64,000 bases of DNA, taken from assembly GCF_001612555.1 (NCBI RefSeq), contig NZ_CP015111.1, positions 186,001 to 250,000 of the forward strand. Reading direction: 5' to 3'. How positions within the stretch are numbered: position 1 is the stretch's first letter; each line of letters begins with the position of its first letter. Positions 22,765 to 31,284 of the stretch are shown piece by piece. The stretch is from Acinetobacter sp. TGL-Y2 (lineage in GTDB: Bacteria > Pseudomonadota > Gammaproteobacteria > Pseudomonadales > Moraxellaceae). Under the pieces are notes generated by a model. That model made no database searches and was not told the origin of the DNA. It saw nothing but the letters and a program-made list of their open reading frames with translations. The position numbers and the translations under genes are program-made.

Positions 22765-23050
22765 GGAGAGTTGGAAAAAGTTTCACTCTTTTGGAAGATG
22801 CCACGGCGCATAAATTCACAAGATTAAATATAGTAAATACAATAATTTATAATGCACATAGCGCCGTTTCATGGTATGAAAAAGTCATTGAATTGAAAAA
22901 AGAGTGAAAGTAGCATTTGAAAATTGAAAAAAGTTTCACCAAATTATGCAGTTTTCACCAATTGAGCAAAGCCTTATAGAGCGCTATATACAAGCGACAC
23001 TTTCACCAAAGTTTCACCAAGTTTTAAAAATTTGGTGAAAGTGGTAAAAA
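22765..23050. repeat. TTTCACC / GGTGAAA motif cluster
   Basis: Around eight copies of GTTTCACC or its complement, including TTTCACCAAAGTTTCACCAA and an inverted pair CACCAAG...TTTGGTGAAAGTGG, just past the stop of the 462-aa gene. They may be operators or iterons. Confidence 0.5.
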
Positions 23051-23083
23051 GTGTGCTGTATAAAATTTATACTAATTATAAGT

Positions 23084-24472
23084 TTACAGGGTTTTTGGGA
23101 AATACATCGGGTTCATATCGGGATGTTTCAATATAAAATCATTAATCATCTCTTGCGTCACGATTATATCGGAGTGTTCTTTGGGGGTATTCTCGCGTAT
23201 TAATTTATTCAATGAAGATACACTTGCATTACGCAATATCTCATCTTTAGCACGGAGTGCTTTACGCACCTTACGATTATTATAAGCATCAACTTCCTTA
23301 CGGAATAATAGTTCTTTAATAATAATTGAAGCCTTAGAGCATTCTTCTGCATAGTGGTGAAGATTCTTATACGGCGTAGGCGAGAACCGAACATAATGAA
23401 GGGTAGTAGGCCATTGAATTTTCTCGTATATGTTTGGGTATCGGAACTTAACAGCCTTACGAACTTGACCATTGATACTGCCAATTTGATGCCTTACACC
23501 ATGGAAGTTACCCTTCGCAAAGATACGTTTCATCGAATCTTCGAATAGATGTTGCCGTGTTGGGATGTCACGAATCTTAGAACGCATCTCAAGATCAAGA
23601 CGGTCAAGGTAGTCTTGGTGCAAGTACCATGTAAATTTAACAGTCTTCTCAGATTTGTTTTGAAAAATAGATAGATAGCGGTTATTTGTGCGATGGTAAA
23701 GCTTAAATAATTGACGTATCAAATCATTATACGGCGTATTTGCATCGGGAGTGACGCCGTAAGTTTTGCGTAGTTCTGCAAGAATCTGAGGCTGAGTCAT
23801 GCCAACATGCTGCCCCTTTTGTAGATTTCTATAATATAAAAATCCAAAGTTGCGATTAATATTATTAAAACGTTCCTCATCGTCAGGATTAACTTTTGCA
23901 GTAATCACAACCTTATCATCAGTATTGTACATTGACTTAAATGACAATTCTGACTCTTGCCCATTGAATGAGTTCTGCTCAATGGGTACACCAAATTTGC
24001 TAGGGGATATGTACTGTTTATTGATGCCAGTTTTAAGGCCTTCATACACTACATATTGGCCCAAGACGTACTCTTTAAATCGAATGAGTTCATTAGGATT
24101 TTGAGTAATCACATTCATTAAATTTTGTTCACGTACAAGCTTGCGATTGGCACTGTCAATTGCATCTGCATCGTAAATTTTCTTGCGCATGGGTGGGCGG
24201 TGTCCAGTAGTGAACAACCAGAATTGAAAGTACCCAACCTCATTAGGATTATAGTGGACTACAAGGCTCCATACAGGCTGACCAATGCGTAAAGCAGACT
24301 GACGCTCTGTAGATGACATCTGTAAATTGTATTTCTCATTAAGCTTAGCAATCACTGCTCCAAGCTTCGCAGATGGCAAAGTGGAGGTCATCCAGTACCT
24401 ACATTTGTTCTTAGTCATACAATTGACTATGGCTTGCAGGCAATCTGTGGTCTTAATTGTATAGTTGATCAT
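23084..24472 (-). CDS. Orphan basic protein, 462 aa; possible replication-related protein
   Basis: A large, basic, soluble protein with many aromatic and Arg/Lys residues (CRYWMTSTLPSAK, WYLHQDYLDRLDLEMRSKIR, GNFHGVRHQIGSINGQVRKA). No Walker motif, no HUH histidine pair, no known Rep domain was recognised. It lies next to a motif cluster at its 3' side and next to the large ORF-free stretch at its 5' side, inside the most repeat-rich part of the window. A replication or DNA-binding role is a reasonable guess from context only. The protein looks intact and well coded. Confidence 0.6.
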   Translation of the reverse strand: MINYTIKTTDCLQAIVNCMTKNKCRYWMTSTLPSAKLGAVIAKLNEKYNLQMSSTERQSALRIGQPVWSLVVHYNPNEVGYFQFWLFTTGHRPPMRKKIYDADAIDSANRKLVREQNLMNVITQNPNELIRFKEYVLGQYVVYEGLKTGINKQYISPSKFGVPIEQNSFNGQESELSFKSMYNTDDKVVITAKVNPDDEERFNNINRNFGFLYYRNLQKGQHVGMTQPQILAELRKTYGVTPDANTPYNDLIRQLFKLYHRTNNRYLSIFQNKSEKTVKFTWYLHQDYLDRLDLEMRSKIRDIPTRQHLFEDSMKRIFAKGNFHGVRHQIGSINGQVRKAVKFRYPNIYEKIQWPTTLHYVRFSPTPYKNLHHYAEECSKASIIIKELLFRKEVDAYNNRKVRKALRAKDEILRNASVSSLNKLIRENTPKEHSDIIVTQEMINDFILKHPDMNPMYFPKTL

Positions 24473-24650
24473 ATAATAACCATTTTGGATTATATTGGCC
24501 TTTGTATAAAAGTATAGCTAAATCTTATAAATATTCTAGGGGTTAAAACTATAAATAAATGGCTATTTTGAATCTATTGGGGCCTTTGAATAAATAAGAG
24601 TTCCTGACCTGAGCGAATTTACGGGCCATTCCCATTGATTTTCACTGTGG
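24473..24650. other. Divergent spacer between the 462-aa gene and the large RNA candidate
   Basis: AT-rich, with possible -10 sequences in both directions (for example TATAGCTAAAT near 24513 on the plus strand). The 5' end of the putative RNA cannot be fixed from sequence alone. Confidence 0.35.
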
Positions 24651-26282
24651 CTCTGTTAATTTTATGACTGCCAAATATGAAATGAACTTTCCTGAGTTAG
24701 CCGTTCAGTGAGTGAAATTTTCTAAATCTTTGTCTTGTTGTTTCTATGTGTGTGCGACAGCCATCGCATACTAAAGACCGTGTAGCTGCATACGTCCGAA
24801 AGGTAGTTGGTGCGGCTGCGAAGGGCACTAGATGGTGAGACCCCATCTTTTGACCCAATCTGTGAATTTCAGAACTAAGCCCTATGAAATGGGTGCTGAT
24901 CTTCCAACGGAATGATTGAATATTTTTTTAATAGTTGGGCGACACTGAAACGGGCATCATGGTGACATGATCAACCCTGCTTAACAGAGAGTGTGAGTAT
25001 CTACAAGGATTGTTAGATACGTTAGGAACACACGTTTACCGCTTCAATTCCTTCAAAGGGCGGTATGCGTTGCGCACTGGTGGGCTTATGAGAGCATCGT
25101 GAGATGTTAGGGTCATGAGGAGAAATCTGGACTGATCGGCACTTAACGATTGACCGAATTGACTTGTCGTTGATGACATATTCGGTTGGTTGTTAAGGTC
25201 TATGGATAGCTTAAGCCAGTAACGGTGACACGTTGGAGATAATATCTTGTGTTATTAATAATTGCTTTTTGAGTTATTAATGATGGTTTTCTTTATATTA
25301 TTAAGCATGTTGCTTTGCGTTGATCAAGTGCTCTACCTGTAATGAAGCTTGATATTGACTAATAATGAGGGTTTTTGGAACTCTTACCTCAAAAAACAGG
25401 AATAGTTGATATTGTGTGGAACAGATGGGCGTACTGATCGTTATTTTTACTTAAAAGTTGATTTATTTTATTTAAAAATGACAAAGACTGTTAACGCTAA
25501 AGTGGGAATCTCTTAAGTCGATGATTATTTATGGTGGTTCCATAATATAGGCTTTCGAACTGAAAACTTCACTAGAGGAAGGCATAAGGTTTGATTAATA
25601 AGAGAGGGAGAGTTGCTGATTAGGTTTAATTTGAATTTGTTGTATTTGATTTAGATTAATTAGTTTACTTCGAGCGAATAAAAACGTAAGCGGTAAATGA
25701 ACGAAAGGCAATACGGTGTATATCTAGAAACAAAGACAAAGTTTTATAGGTGAGGTGTGGCAACTTCTATAACTATGAAACGTTATCAACCTATTGGCGC
25801 GAGTGAAAACTGATTAACATTATTATTAATCGGATTAGTAATCCTATTAATTTTATATATTGGTAATTAACTATTAAGAAACTTTGCGGTGGCTCCGTAA
25901 AGGTTTGCGCCTTTAAACATCTAAGTTGGTTCAGACAAGCCTTGGCTTGAACGAATCTGCTGTTGGCATTTCATGCAGCAACAATGTGATCGAAAGAAAA
26001 CTAGCGGTGAAGTGTTATAGGAAATCCTGACTGCGGAACTAAAATTGCAGTTGAAGTTTGTCTATGTCTGATATTGATCTGAGTGCCGTTACTTAGCATT
26101 CAAGGAATTGTCATAGATTCGCTTCCTCATTCCTGAGAAGATGTCGTAAGTTGATAACTACGAATTCATACTAAACGTGAATTAAAATAGAGGTTTAGCG
26201 TTGAGCACGTTCGTTTAGTGTGTTGGACACTTAAAAATCAACATAAAAGGCAACCTCCATAGGAGGTTGCCTTTTCTTTTTT
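24650..26282 (+). ncRNA. Candidate large structured non-coding RNA, about 1.5-1.6 kb
   Basis: No plausible ORF on either strand, yet many paired segments and a strong terminator at the end. Examples: GTGTGCGA/TCGCATAC (24750-24771); ATCATG-GTGA-CATGAT (24956-24971); GTGTG/CACAC enclosing GTATCTA/TAGATAC (24991-25033); TACCGC/GCGGTA (25037-25065); CATC-GTGA-GATG (25095-25106); an 18-bp stem 25142-25159 with 25180-25197; CTGATTAA/TTAATCGG; TTTGCGG/CCGTAAA. GNRA loops recur. In the 18-bp stem four pairs are G-U in the plus-strand RNA and would be C-A mismatches in the minus strand, so the plus strand is the functional one. Known giant bacterial RNAs (GOLLD, ROOL) are comparable in design; I could not match this one to either. 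Confidence 0.6.
26245..26282 (+). terminator. Strong intrinsic terminator of the RNA candidate
   Basis: AAAAGGCAACCTCC/GGAGGTTGCCTTTT, 14-bp stem, 3-nt loop, followed by a T-rich tract. Confidence 0.9.
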
Positions 26283-26403
26283 CGTCAGATGGTTTTGCAA
26301 CAATAGATAAATAATCATTTACTAAAATATAGAAACGATAAATAAATAATTATTAAAAACATAATAAATAATATTTAAAACGTTTCATTTTTGATTATAA
26401 TAA

Positions 26404-26421
26404 CGATTCGTTATTGAATCG
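26404..26421. promoter_or_regulatory. Inverted repeat in front of the transfer operon
   Basis: CGATTC-GTTATT-GAATCG lies 30 bp before the first transfer gene, next to a TATAAT-like sequence, and may be an operator. Confidence 0.45.
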
Positions 26422-26450
26422 ATTTATTATCGCATTAAGGATTCTGTATT

Positions 26451-27149
26451 GTGAACAATGGATTTTTGAAAAAGACTCTTGTTCTTTTTATGGCTGCTTC
26501 GGTTGGTTCCGTTGCTATGGCAGACATCACTATCGTTCGAAGTGAAGGCTATTCGAATTCAGTCCAGACACCTAAAGTTGTGCAAGTGTCTATTAGTGAG
26601 TCAGCAAAGTCTGTATCAGCTGAAACTGTACAAACAGTTCGACAGTCGGTAGAGGATGGTGATTTCCAAGCGCCAGCGATTGCTACATCCGTTAGTCCAC
26701 AAAATGCAAAAGCCTTTAATGCGCAAATCCCTCAGTACGCGAATCAAATAAAGCTTCGCAACCCACCTTCTTATGTTGGTTGTTTTTATTCATCATCACG
26801 CAAGTATGGTGTGCCAGCCGATTTAATGATGGCCATTGCTCAAACTGAATCTTCATTTAATCACCGAGTTTCAGGTCGTCTTGGTTATGGTACTGACCAT
26901 GGCTTGATGCAGATCAACGATTACTGGGTTCCAAAACTGCGTAAGCGTTTCAATATCACTCTTTCAGATATCTATGACCCATGCACGAACATTGAAATTG
27001 CTGCTTGGATTTTGGCGCACAACTTTGTTCAGTTTGGTTATTCGTGGAGAGCTGTAGGGGCGTATAACGCAGTAACAGAATGGAAGCGTGAGGTTTATAT
27101 CAAGAAGGTTGCTAATAACTTAAAGAAATTACATGCAGGACAAATATGA
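26451..27149 (+). CDS. Lytic transglycosylase of the transfer system (VirB1-like), 232 aa
   Basis: Signal peptide (ends VAMA) then a linker of about 75 residues and an SLT domain from residue 105. The catalytic Glu is in AQTESSFNH (residue about 138), followed by GLMQI and the AAWILA helix, all typical of the family. It cuts peptidoglycan to let the secretion channel through the wall. Start is GTG 26451 with AAGG upstream. The stop overlaps the next start by 4 bp, and this gene opens the long transfer operon. Confidence 0.85.
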   Translation: MNNGFLKKTLVLFMAASVGSVAMADITIVRSEGYSNSVQTPKVVQVSISESAKSVSAETVQTVRQSVEDGDFQAPAIATSVSPQNAKAFNAQIPQYANQIKLRNPPSYVGCFYSSSRKYGVPADLMMAIAQTESSFNHRVSGRLGYGTDHGLMQINDYWVPKLRKRFNITLSDIYDPCTNIEIAAWILAHNFVQFGYSWRAVGAYNAVTEWKREVYIKKVANNLKKLHAGQI

Positions 27150-27553
27150 TAATTCTACGAACGATCATCATGGGTATATTTTTACTGGTGTTCATCATGT
27201 ACATCTCTTTTGTACTTGTGACCAGTGACCCATGCAAACGCATTGATCGTGCAACGATTCCAGTTCGCTTAGGTTCTGAATTTCTTAAGACAATGGTTGA
27301 GCCATGGACAAGCCCTCAGTTTTTACAATCTATTGATCAGTCAAGTGCTCGTACACGTATCCGTCTTGCGATTCTATTCCGTATTCAATTTTACAGTGAT
27401 TCTAATCCACCTGTTGTATGTGATTGGGATATGTATAAAGAACAAGTTTTAGGTCCTGATAATTCTTTAATTCAAAAAGAACGCAATCAAAACCAACAAA
27501 ACAATGAATCACAAAACCAGTTGCCACAATTGCCAGCTCAGGACAAACAATAA
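27146..27553 (+). CDS. Inner-membrane protein of the transfer operon, 135 aa
   Basis: One N-terminal membrane segment (residues 5-27) then a periplasmic domain with two Cys (DPC at residue 32 and VVC near 93) that might be bridged, and a Q/N-rich C-terminal tail. Overlaps the transglycosylase gene by 4 bp and touches the ATPase gene (TAATG overlap), so it is translationally coupled to both. I do not recognise the family. It may anchor the ATPase to the membrane. Confidence 0.7.
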   Translation: MIILRTIIMGIFLLVFIMYISFVLVTSDPCKRIDRATIPVRLGSEFLKTMVEPWTSPQFLQSIDQSSARTRIRLAILFRIQFYSDSNPPVVCDWDMYKEQVLGPDNSLIQKERNQNQQNNESQNQLPQLPAQDKQ

Positions 27554-29049
27554 TGGAACTAGACAATAATCAAACAACAGATGATTTCAAGCAAGAAGGT
27601 TCATTGCTTGATGTTGCTGAGACTACTCAAGAAGGTCTAAGTTCTTATGACCGTTTGCCTTCTGCTTTTGTAACTGTACGTGGTGATAACGATAAAATTG
27701 AAAAATGGGCCGTTAATTACTTAAATGAACTTTTTAAGTCATCAATGATCAATGGGATTTCAGATATTCATTTTGAATCTTGTGAAGTCGGTAATATTTG
27801 CCGTGTCCGTAAAGACGGTAAGCTTCAAACATATAAGCACTCTATCAACGATTCTGAATTCAGTATCATTCGTGAAAAAATTTATTCACGCGGTCAGATT
27901 GAAGAATCTTATGCAAAAACTTTTGAAGTTGATGCCCGTGGTTGGCTTCGTTATAACGATAACCGTCTCGATCTTCGTATCTCAAGTATTCCGACAATCC
28001 ATGGCTTCACTATTGTTATACGTCTACTTGACCAATCTAACTCTGGTCGCCGCCTTAAAGATATGGAGCTGGAGCCGTCAGTTCGTACAGCAATTAATGA
28101 AACAATTAATTCTGCAATTGGTCTCATTATTATCACTGGGCCAACAGGCTCAGGTAAAACAACTACACTTTATTCGTATCTGAATGAAATCAACACCCCA
28201 GAAAAAAAGGTATTCACAATTGAAAACCCTGTTGAGTATGCGATTGCTGGTGTTCAGCATGTAAACGTAGATATCAACATTTCAATGGTCAATGCGCTTC
28301 GTTCTGCGCTTCGACAAGACCCTGACATTATTCTTGTCGGTGAAATTCGTGATTCTGAAACTGCAAAAATTGCAATTCAGGCTGCACAAACAGGTCATTT
28401 AGTTTTAACAACCTTACATACAAATAGTTCTGTAAGCGCGCTTTCTCGTCTAATGGAGCTTGGTGTTGATGCCAGCCATCTAAATGAAACACTTTTAGCT
28501 GTTTCTGCTCAACGTTTAGTACGCCGATGTAAAGATGAACGTAATCTTGCAAACCCAACACAAGAAGAAGTTGAATGGCTTCGCAAAAATGATTTGGGTC
28601 AATACGCATCAGTGCCAGTCGGTCGTGGGATTAAGCCTGAAAACTATAAGGGTCGAGTACCTGTAGTTGAGTTCTTGATGATCACTGATGAAATTCGTGA
28701 ATTGGTGTCTCGTAATCGTGTTGATGAAGTTTATGAGGTTGCTAAGAAACAGCCTCAGTACGAAACATTAGTTCAGTGCGCGACTCGTCTAGCATCTAAA
28801 GGAATGACTTCTTTAGAAGAAGCAATGTCGATAAGTAAAGTATCTTCTTTAATGAATATGGATGGCATGTTGCTTGGCGAACGTCTTCTTGCCTTGAAAT
28901 ACATTACACCTTACCAACTTGAATATTGCCAAGACATTCAAACCAAATCTTCTTTACATGATCGTAAGCGTCTTTCACAAATTTTAATTGAACATCACTT
29001 TTGTTCATTAGAACAAATGCTGGAGGTGAAAGATGCGCCTGACTACTAA
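27553..29049 (+). CDS. GspE/PilB-like secretion ATPase, 498 aa
   Basis: Core ATPase signatures are complete: Walker A GPTGSGKTT (residues about 195-203), Asp box and Walker B DPDIILVGEIRD (residues about 256-267), His box TGHLVLTTLHTN. The zinc CxxC loop of many GspE proteins is absent. The C-terminal 60 residues (LLGERLLALKYITPYQLEYC and later RLSQILIEHHFCSLEQM) look like an MshEN/GspE-N type motif, which normally sits at the N-terminus. F-type transfer systems usually have no ATPase of this class. It probably powers pilus dynamics or assembly. Confidence 0.85.
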   Translation: MELDNNQTTDDFKQEGSLLDVAETTQEGLSSYDRLPSAFVTVRGDNDKIEKWAVNYLNELFKSSMINGISDIHFESCEVGNICRVRKDGKLQTYKHSINDSEFSIIREKIYSRGQIEESYAKTFEVDARGWLRYNDNRLDLRISSIPTIHGFTIVIRLLDQSNSGRRLKDMELEPSVRTAINETINSAIGLIIITGPTGSGKTTTLYSYLNEINTPEKKVFTIENPVEYAIAGVQHVNVDINISMVNALRSALRQDPDIILVGEIRDSETAKIAIQAAQTGHLVLTTLHTNSSVSALSRLMELGVDASHLNETLLAVSAQRLVRRCKDERNLANPTQEEVEWLRKNDLGQYASVPVGRGIKPENYKGRVPVVEFLMITDEIRELVSRNRVDEVYEVAKKQPQYETLVQCATRLASKGMTSLEEAMSISKVSSLMNMDGMLLGERLLALKYITPYQLEYCQDIQTKSSLHDRKRLSQILIEHHFCSLEQMLEVKDAPDY

Positions 29050-29728
29050 AACTATTTCTATTGCTCTAATTGCAATTACTGGTTCTTTGTCATTCGTACA
29101 TGCTGATGATTTCCTGTCTACAGGAAAGGTTACTGCGACAGACCCAAGCACCAATAAGAAAATTGATATTCAAGTTTTTGGCCGTTCTAGTGTTCCGAAT
29201 GAATATAACGTTGTTCGTTTCTTTTTCACTTACACCTGTCCTTATGGTGAAAAGTACGATGAAGAAATGTCTATTTGGGGAAGCTCTTTACCCAATAAAT
29301 TTAAATATGTTCGAGTACCTGTAATCACTCAAGAACCTAACTCTGTTGTTGGTGCTTTTGCCTATTACGCTGCATGGACCACTGACCGTTCAAAAATCAA
29401 TGAATTTCAGCGACAAGCTTTTCAGCTCATTAAGCAAGAAAACAAGGATGCTTCTGACCAGTGGACTTATTACCAAGCAGCAAAACGCGCCGGTATGAAT
29501 ACTGCGAACTTCAAAGCAAATTGGACAACTAAGCGAACAGAGCTTCTTGTTAAAAATGCAATCATCCTTGGGAATAAATACAAAATCCAATACACGCCTA
29601 CATTAACTGTTGGAGGGCTATACACATTAAATCCTGAACCTATCGCAGAAAGTAAAACCAATTTTGTTGATTTTGCGAATGCGATTACCAGCAAATTTAT
29701 AAACGAAAATGGAACAGCTATTAGATGA
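29033..29728 (+). CDS. DsbA-like periplasmic protein lacking the second active-site Cys, 231 aa
   Basis: Signal peptide (ends SFVHA), then a thioredoxin-like fold with the usual DsbA helical insertion and a cis-Pro loop (YTPTLTVGG, residues about 185-193). The active site is CPYG (residues about 70-73) in place of CxxC, so normal disulfide exchange is unlikely; a one-Cys or chaperone role is more likely. Overlaps the ATPase gene by 17 bp. Probably helps fold transfer proteins rich in Cys. Confidence 0.75.
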   Translation: MRLTTKTISIALIAITGSLSFVHADDFLSTGKVTATDPSTNKKIDIQVFGRSSVPNEYNVVRFFFTYTCPYGEKYDEEMSIWGSSLPNKFKYVRVPVITQEPNSVVGAFAYYAAWTTDRSKINEFQRQAFQLIKQENKDASDQWTYYQAAKRAGMNTANFKANWTTKRTELLVKNAIILGNKYKIQYTPTLTVGGLYTLNPEPIAESKTNFVDFANAITSKFINENGTAIR

Positions 29729-30333
29729 AAAAAATATATAAAAGTGGCGCTCTTATAGTTGCCGTATTGCTTGGTGCGGGATGTGTTACAAAGCCTGAAC
29801 AACCGCCTGTTTTGAATGTTGTAACTATTCCTCAACCTACCTTTAAGGTATTGAAGGTCTATTCACCTAGCGAAGTCGTTCGCATCCCAACTATTGATCA
29901 AACAGTTGTTTGTAATGGTTGTGATGATATTAATGCAGGCGTAAGCGAAAGTGACAACGTAATTTGGATTCGTCTCGTAGAGCAACAAAGAGAAGAAACC
30001 ATTATTGATGCTCGTCATTTTGATTTTGATAAAGCCATCTTAAAAGGTGATCTATCTAAATTACGTCTTATTCGAGATCGTCTATTACAGAATCCAGAAG
30101 TTGATGCTGAAATTGTTGGTCATACAGATTCTACTGGTTCGGCTAAATACAACTTACAGCTCGGCAAGAAACGTGCAAACGCAGTTAAAAATTGGCTTGT
30201 TAAGCAAGGTGTAGAGGCTAAACGTATTCGTACAAGCTCTAAAGGCGAGTCTCAACCAATTAGCACAAACAAAACCAAGGCTGGTCGTGCGGAAAATCGC
30301 CGCGCTGTCGTTGTAATTAATGTGGCCGAGTGA
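29725..30333 (+). CDS. OmpA-domain lipoprotein of the transfer operon, 202 aa
   Basis: Lipobox LGAGC at residues 15-19, a linker of about 75 residues with a CNGC pair, and an OmpA C-like domain from residue 95: FDFDKAILKGD, VGHTDSTGSAKYNLQLGKKR and RRAVVV, the peptidoglycan-binding motif set. The protein should be anchored in the outer membrane and bind peptidoglycan, fixing the secretion apparatus in the envelope. Overlaps the previous gene by 4 bp. Confidence 0.85.
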   Translation: MKKIYKSGALIVAVLLGAGCVTKPEQPPVLNVVTIPQPTFKVLKVYSPSEVVRIPTIDQTVVCNGCDDINAGVSESDNVIWIRLVEQQREETIIDARHFDFDKAILKGDLSKLRLIRDRLLQNPEVDAEIVGHTDSTGSAKYNLQLGKKRANAVKNWLVKQGVEAKRIRTSSKGESQPISTNKTKAGRAENRRAVVVINVAE

Positions 30334-30344
30334 GGTAGCACGTT

Positions 30345-30632
30345 ATGTCACTAAGACCCCTAGAAATCCCAGACGACATTGATGGGCCTCCATTTTTAAT
30401 GTTTTTGGAAATGGATGAATTTGGTTTTTTAATTTGCATTATTTTCGCTTGCTTATTTACAGGAACCAACTTCTTCCTTATGTGTTTTTTGATTTTTTTG
30501 TTTTTCAAAATTTACGTCAAGTATAAGAAGCAATCAATGTCTGGCTTTTATCTTCATCATCCTTATCGCTGGGGAATTATTCCTTTGAACAAATATTTTA
30601 GAAATGGCTCAATTATGGAGTACAAAGAATAA
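30345..30632 (+). CDS. traL: TraL, F-type pilus assembly protein, 95 aa
   Basis: IPDDIDGPPFLMFLEMDEFG is the usual TraL start, followed by two membrane segments (residues 25-60) and a short positively charged loop. Length matches the family (about 90-105 aa). TraL is an inner-membrane part of the F-type channel base and corresponds to VirB3. It begins the canonical L-E-K-B-V order here, with the next start overlapping its stop by one base. Confidence 0.9.
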   Translation: MSLRPLEIPDDIDGPPFLMFLEMDEFGFLICIIFACLFTGTNFFLMCFLIFLFFKIYVKYKKQSMSGFYLHHPYRWGIIPLNKYFRNGSIMEYKE

Positions 30633-31273
30633 TGAGATATTCACTTTTTAATGGGAATTGGGATTTAAGCCATAAAGTTGCAGTAGGTTCTACTTGTACC
30701 TCGCTTGTTCTGGCCATTGTTGTACTTGTCCAATCTATTATTATTTCATCCAATCATGAGCGTATTGTTCTGGTCCCACCTAACATGGACCAGCAATATC
30801 AAATTGGATGGGATAGTGCCAATGCTGAGTATTATCAGTCTATGGCAATTGTTGCTGCAGGCATTATCGGAAGCACAACAAATAGCAATGTTAAAAATAA
30901 TCTTAAAACCTTAAATCAACTTTTATCTCCACCTTTGCAATTGCAAATGGAAGAAAGTTTGAATGCCTTAACCAATAAGCTTCCAAAAGACAATTTCAAT
31001 GCTTGGTTTATTGGTAAAAACACATTCTATGAAAAACAGACCGGTAAAATTTTCATTGTCGGCAATCTCTACTCAGTAGTTGTGAGTTCGCGTATTCAGG
31101 AACAACCAGTTGTATATGAGTTCATTATCAAAATGCAAAGCGGTAAGCCAGTAATCACGCATTTTACAAGTTATGAAGGTACAAGACCTAAAACATTGGC
31201 ACAAATTCGAGCTGATGAACAGGCTGCTGCTGCTCGTAATAATGGTGTTGCACCAAAACCAATTAATCAATAA
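30632..31273 (+). CDS. traE: TraE, F-type transfer protein, 213 aa
   Basis: One N-terminal membrane segment (residues 20-42) followed by a periplasmic domain; the order SSNHERIVLVPPNM and YYQSMAIVAAGIIG is diagnostic for TraE. TraE corresponds to VirB5/VirB8-type proteins of the channel. The C-terminal end is Ala/Pro-rich. Directly follows TraL and precedes TraK by 11 bp. Confidence 0.9.
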   Translation: MRYSLFNGNWDLSHKVAVGSTCTSLVLAIVVLVQSIIISSNHERIVLVPPNMDQQYQIGWDSANAEYYQSMAIVAAGIIGSTTNSNVKNNLKTLNQLLSPPLQLQMEESLNALTNKLPKDNFNAWFIGKNTFYEKQTGKIFIVGNLYSVVVSSRIQEQPVVYEFIIKMQSGKPVITHFTSYEGTRPKTLAQIRADEQAAAARNNGVAPKPINQ

Positions 31274-31284
31274 GGAGTGTCTTA

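Noticed and set aside
23084..24472. Rep protein name
   Set aside because: Context suggests replication, but no Rep domain, HUH motif or winged-helix pair was recognisable.
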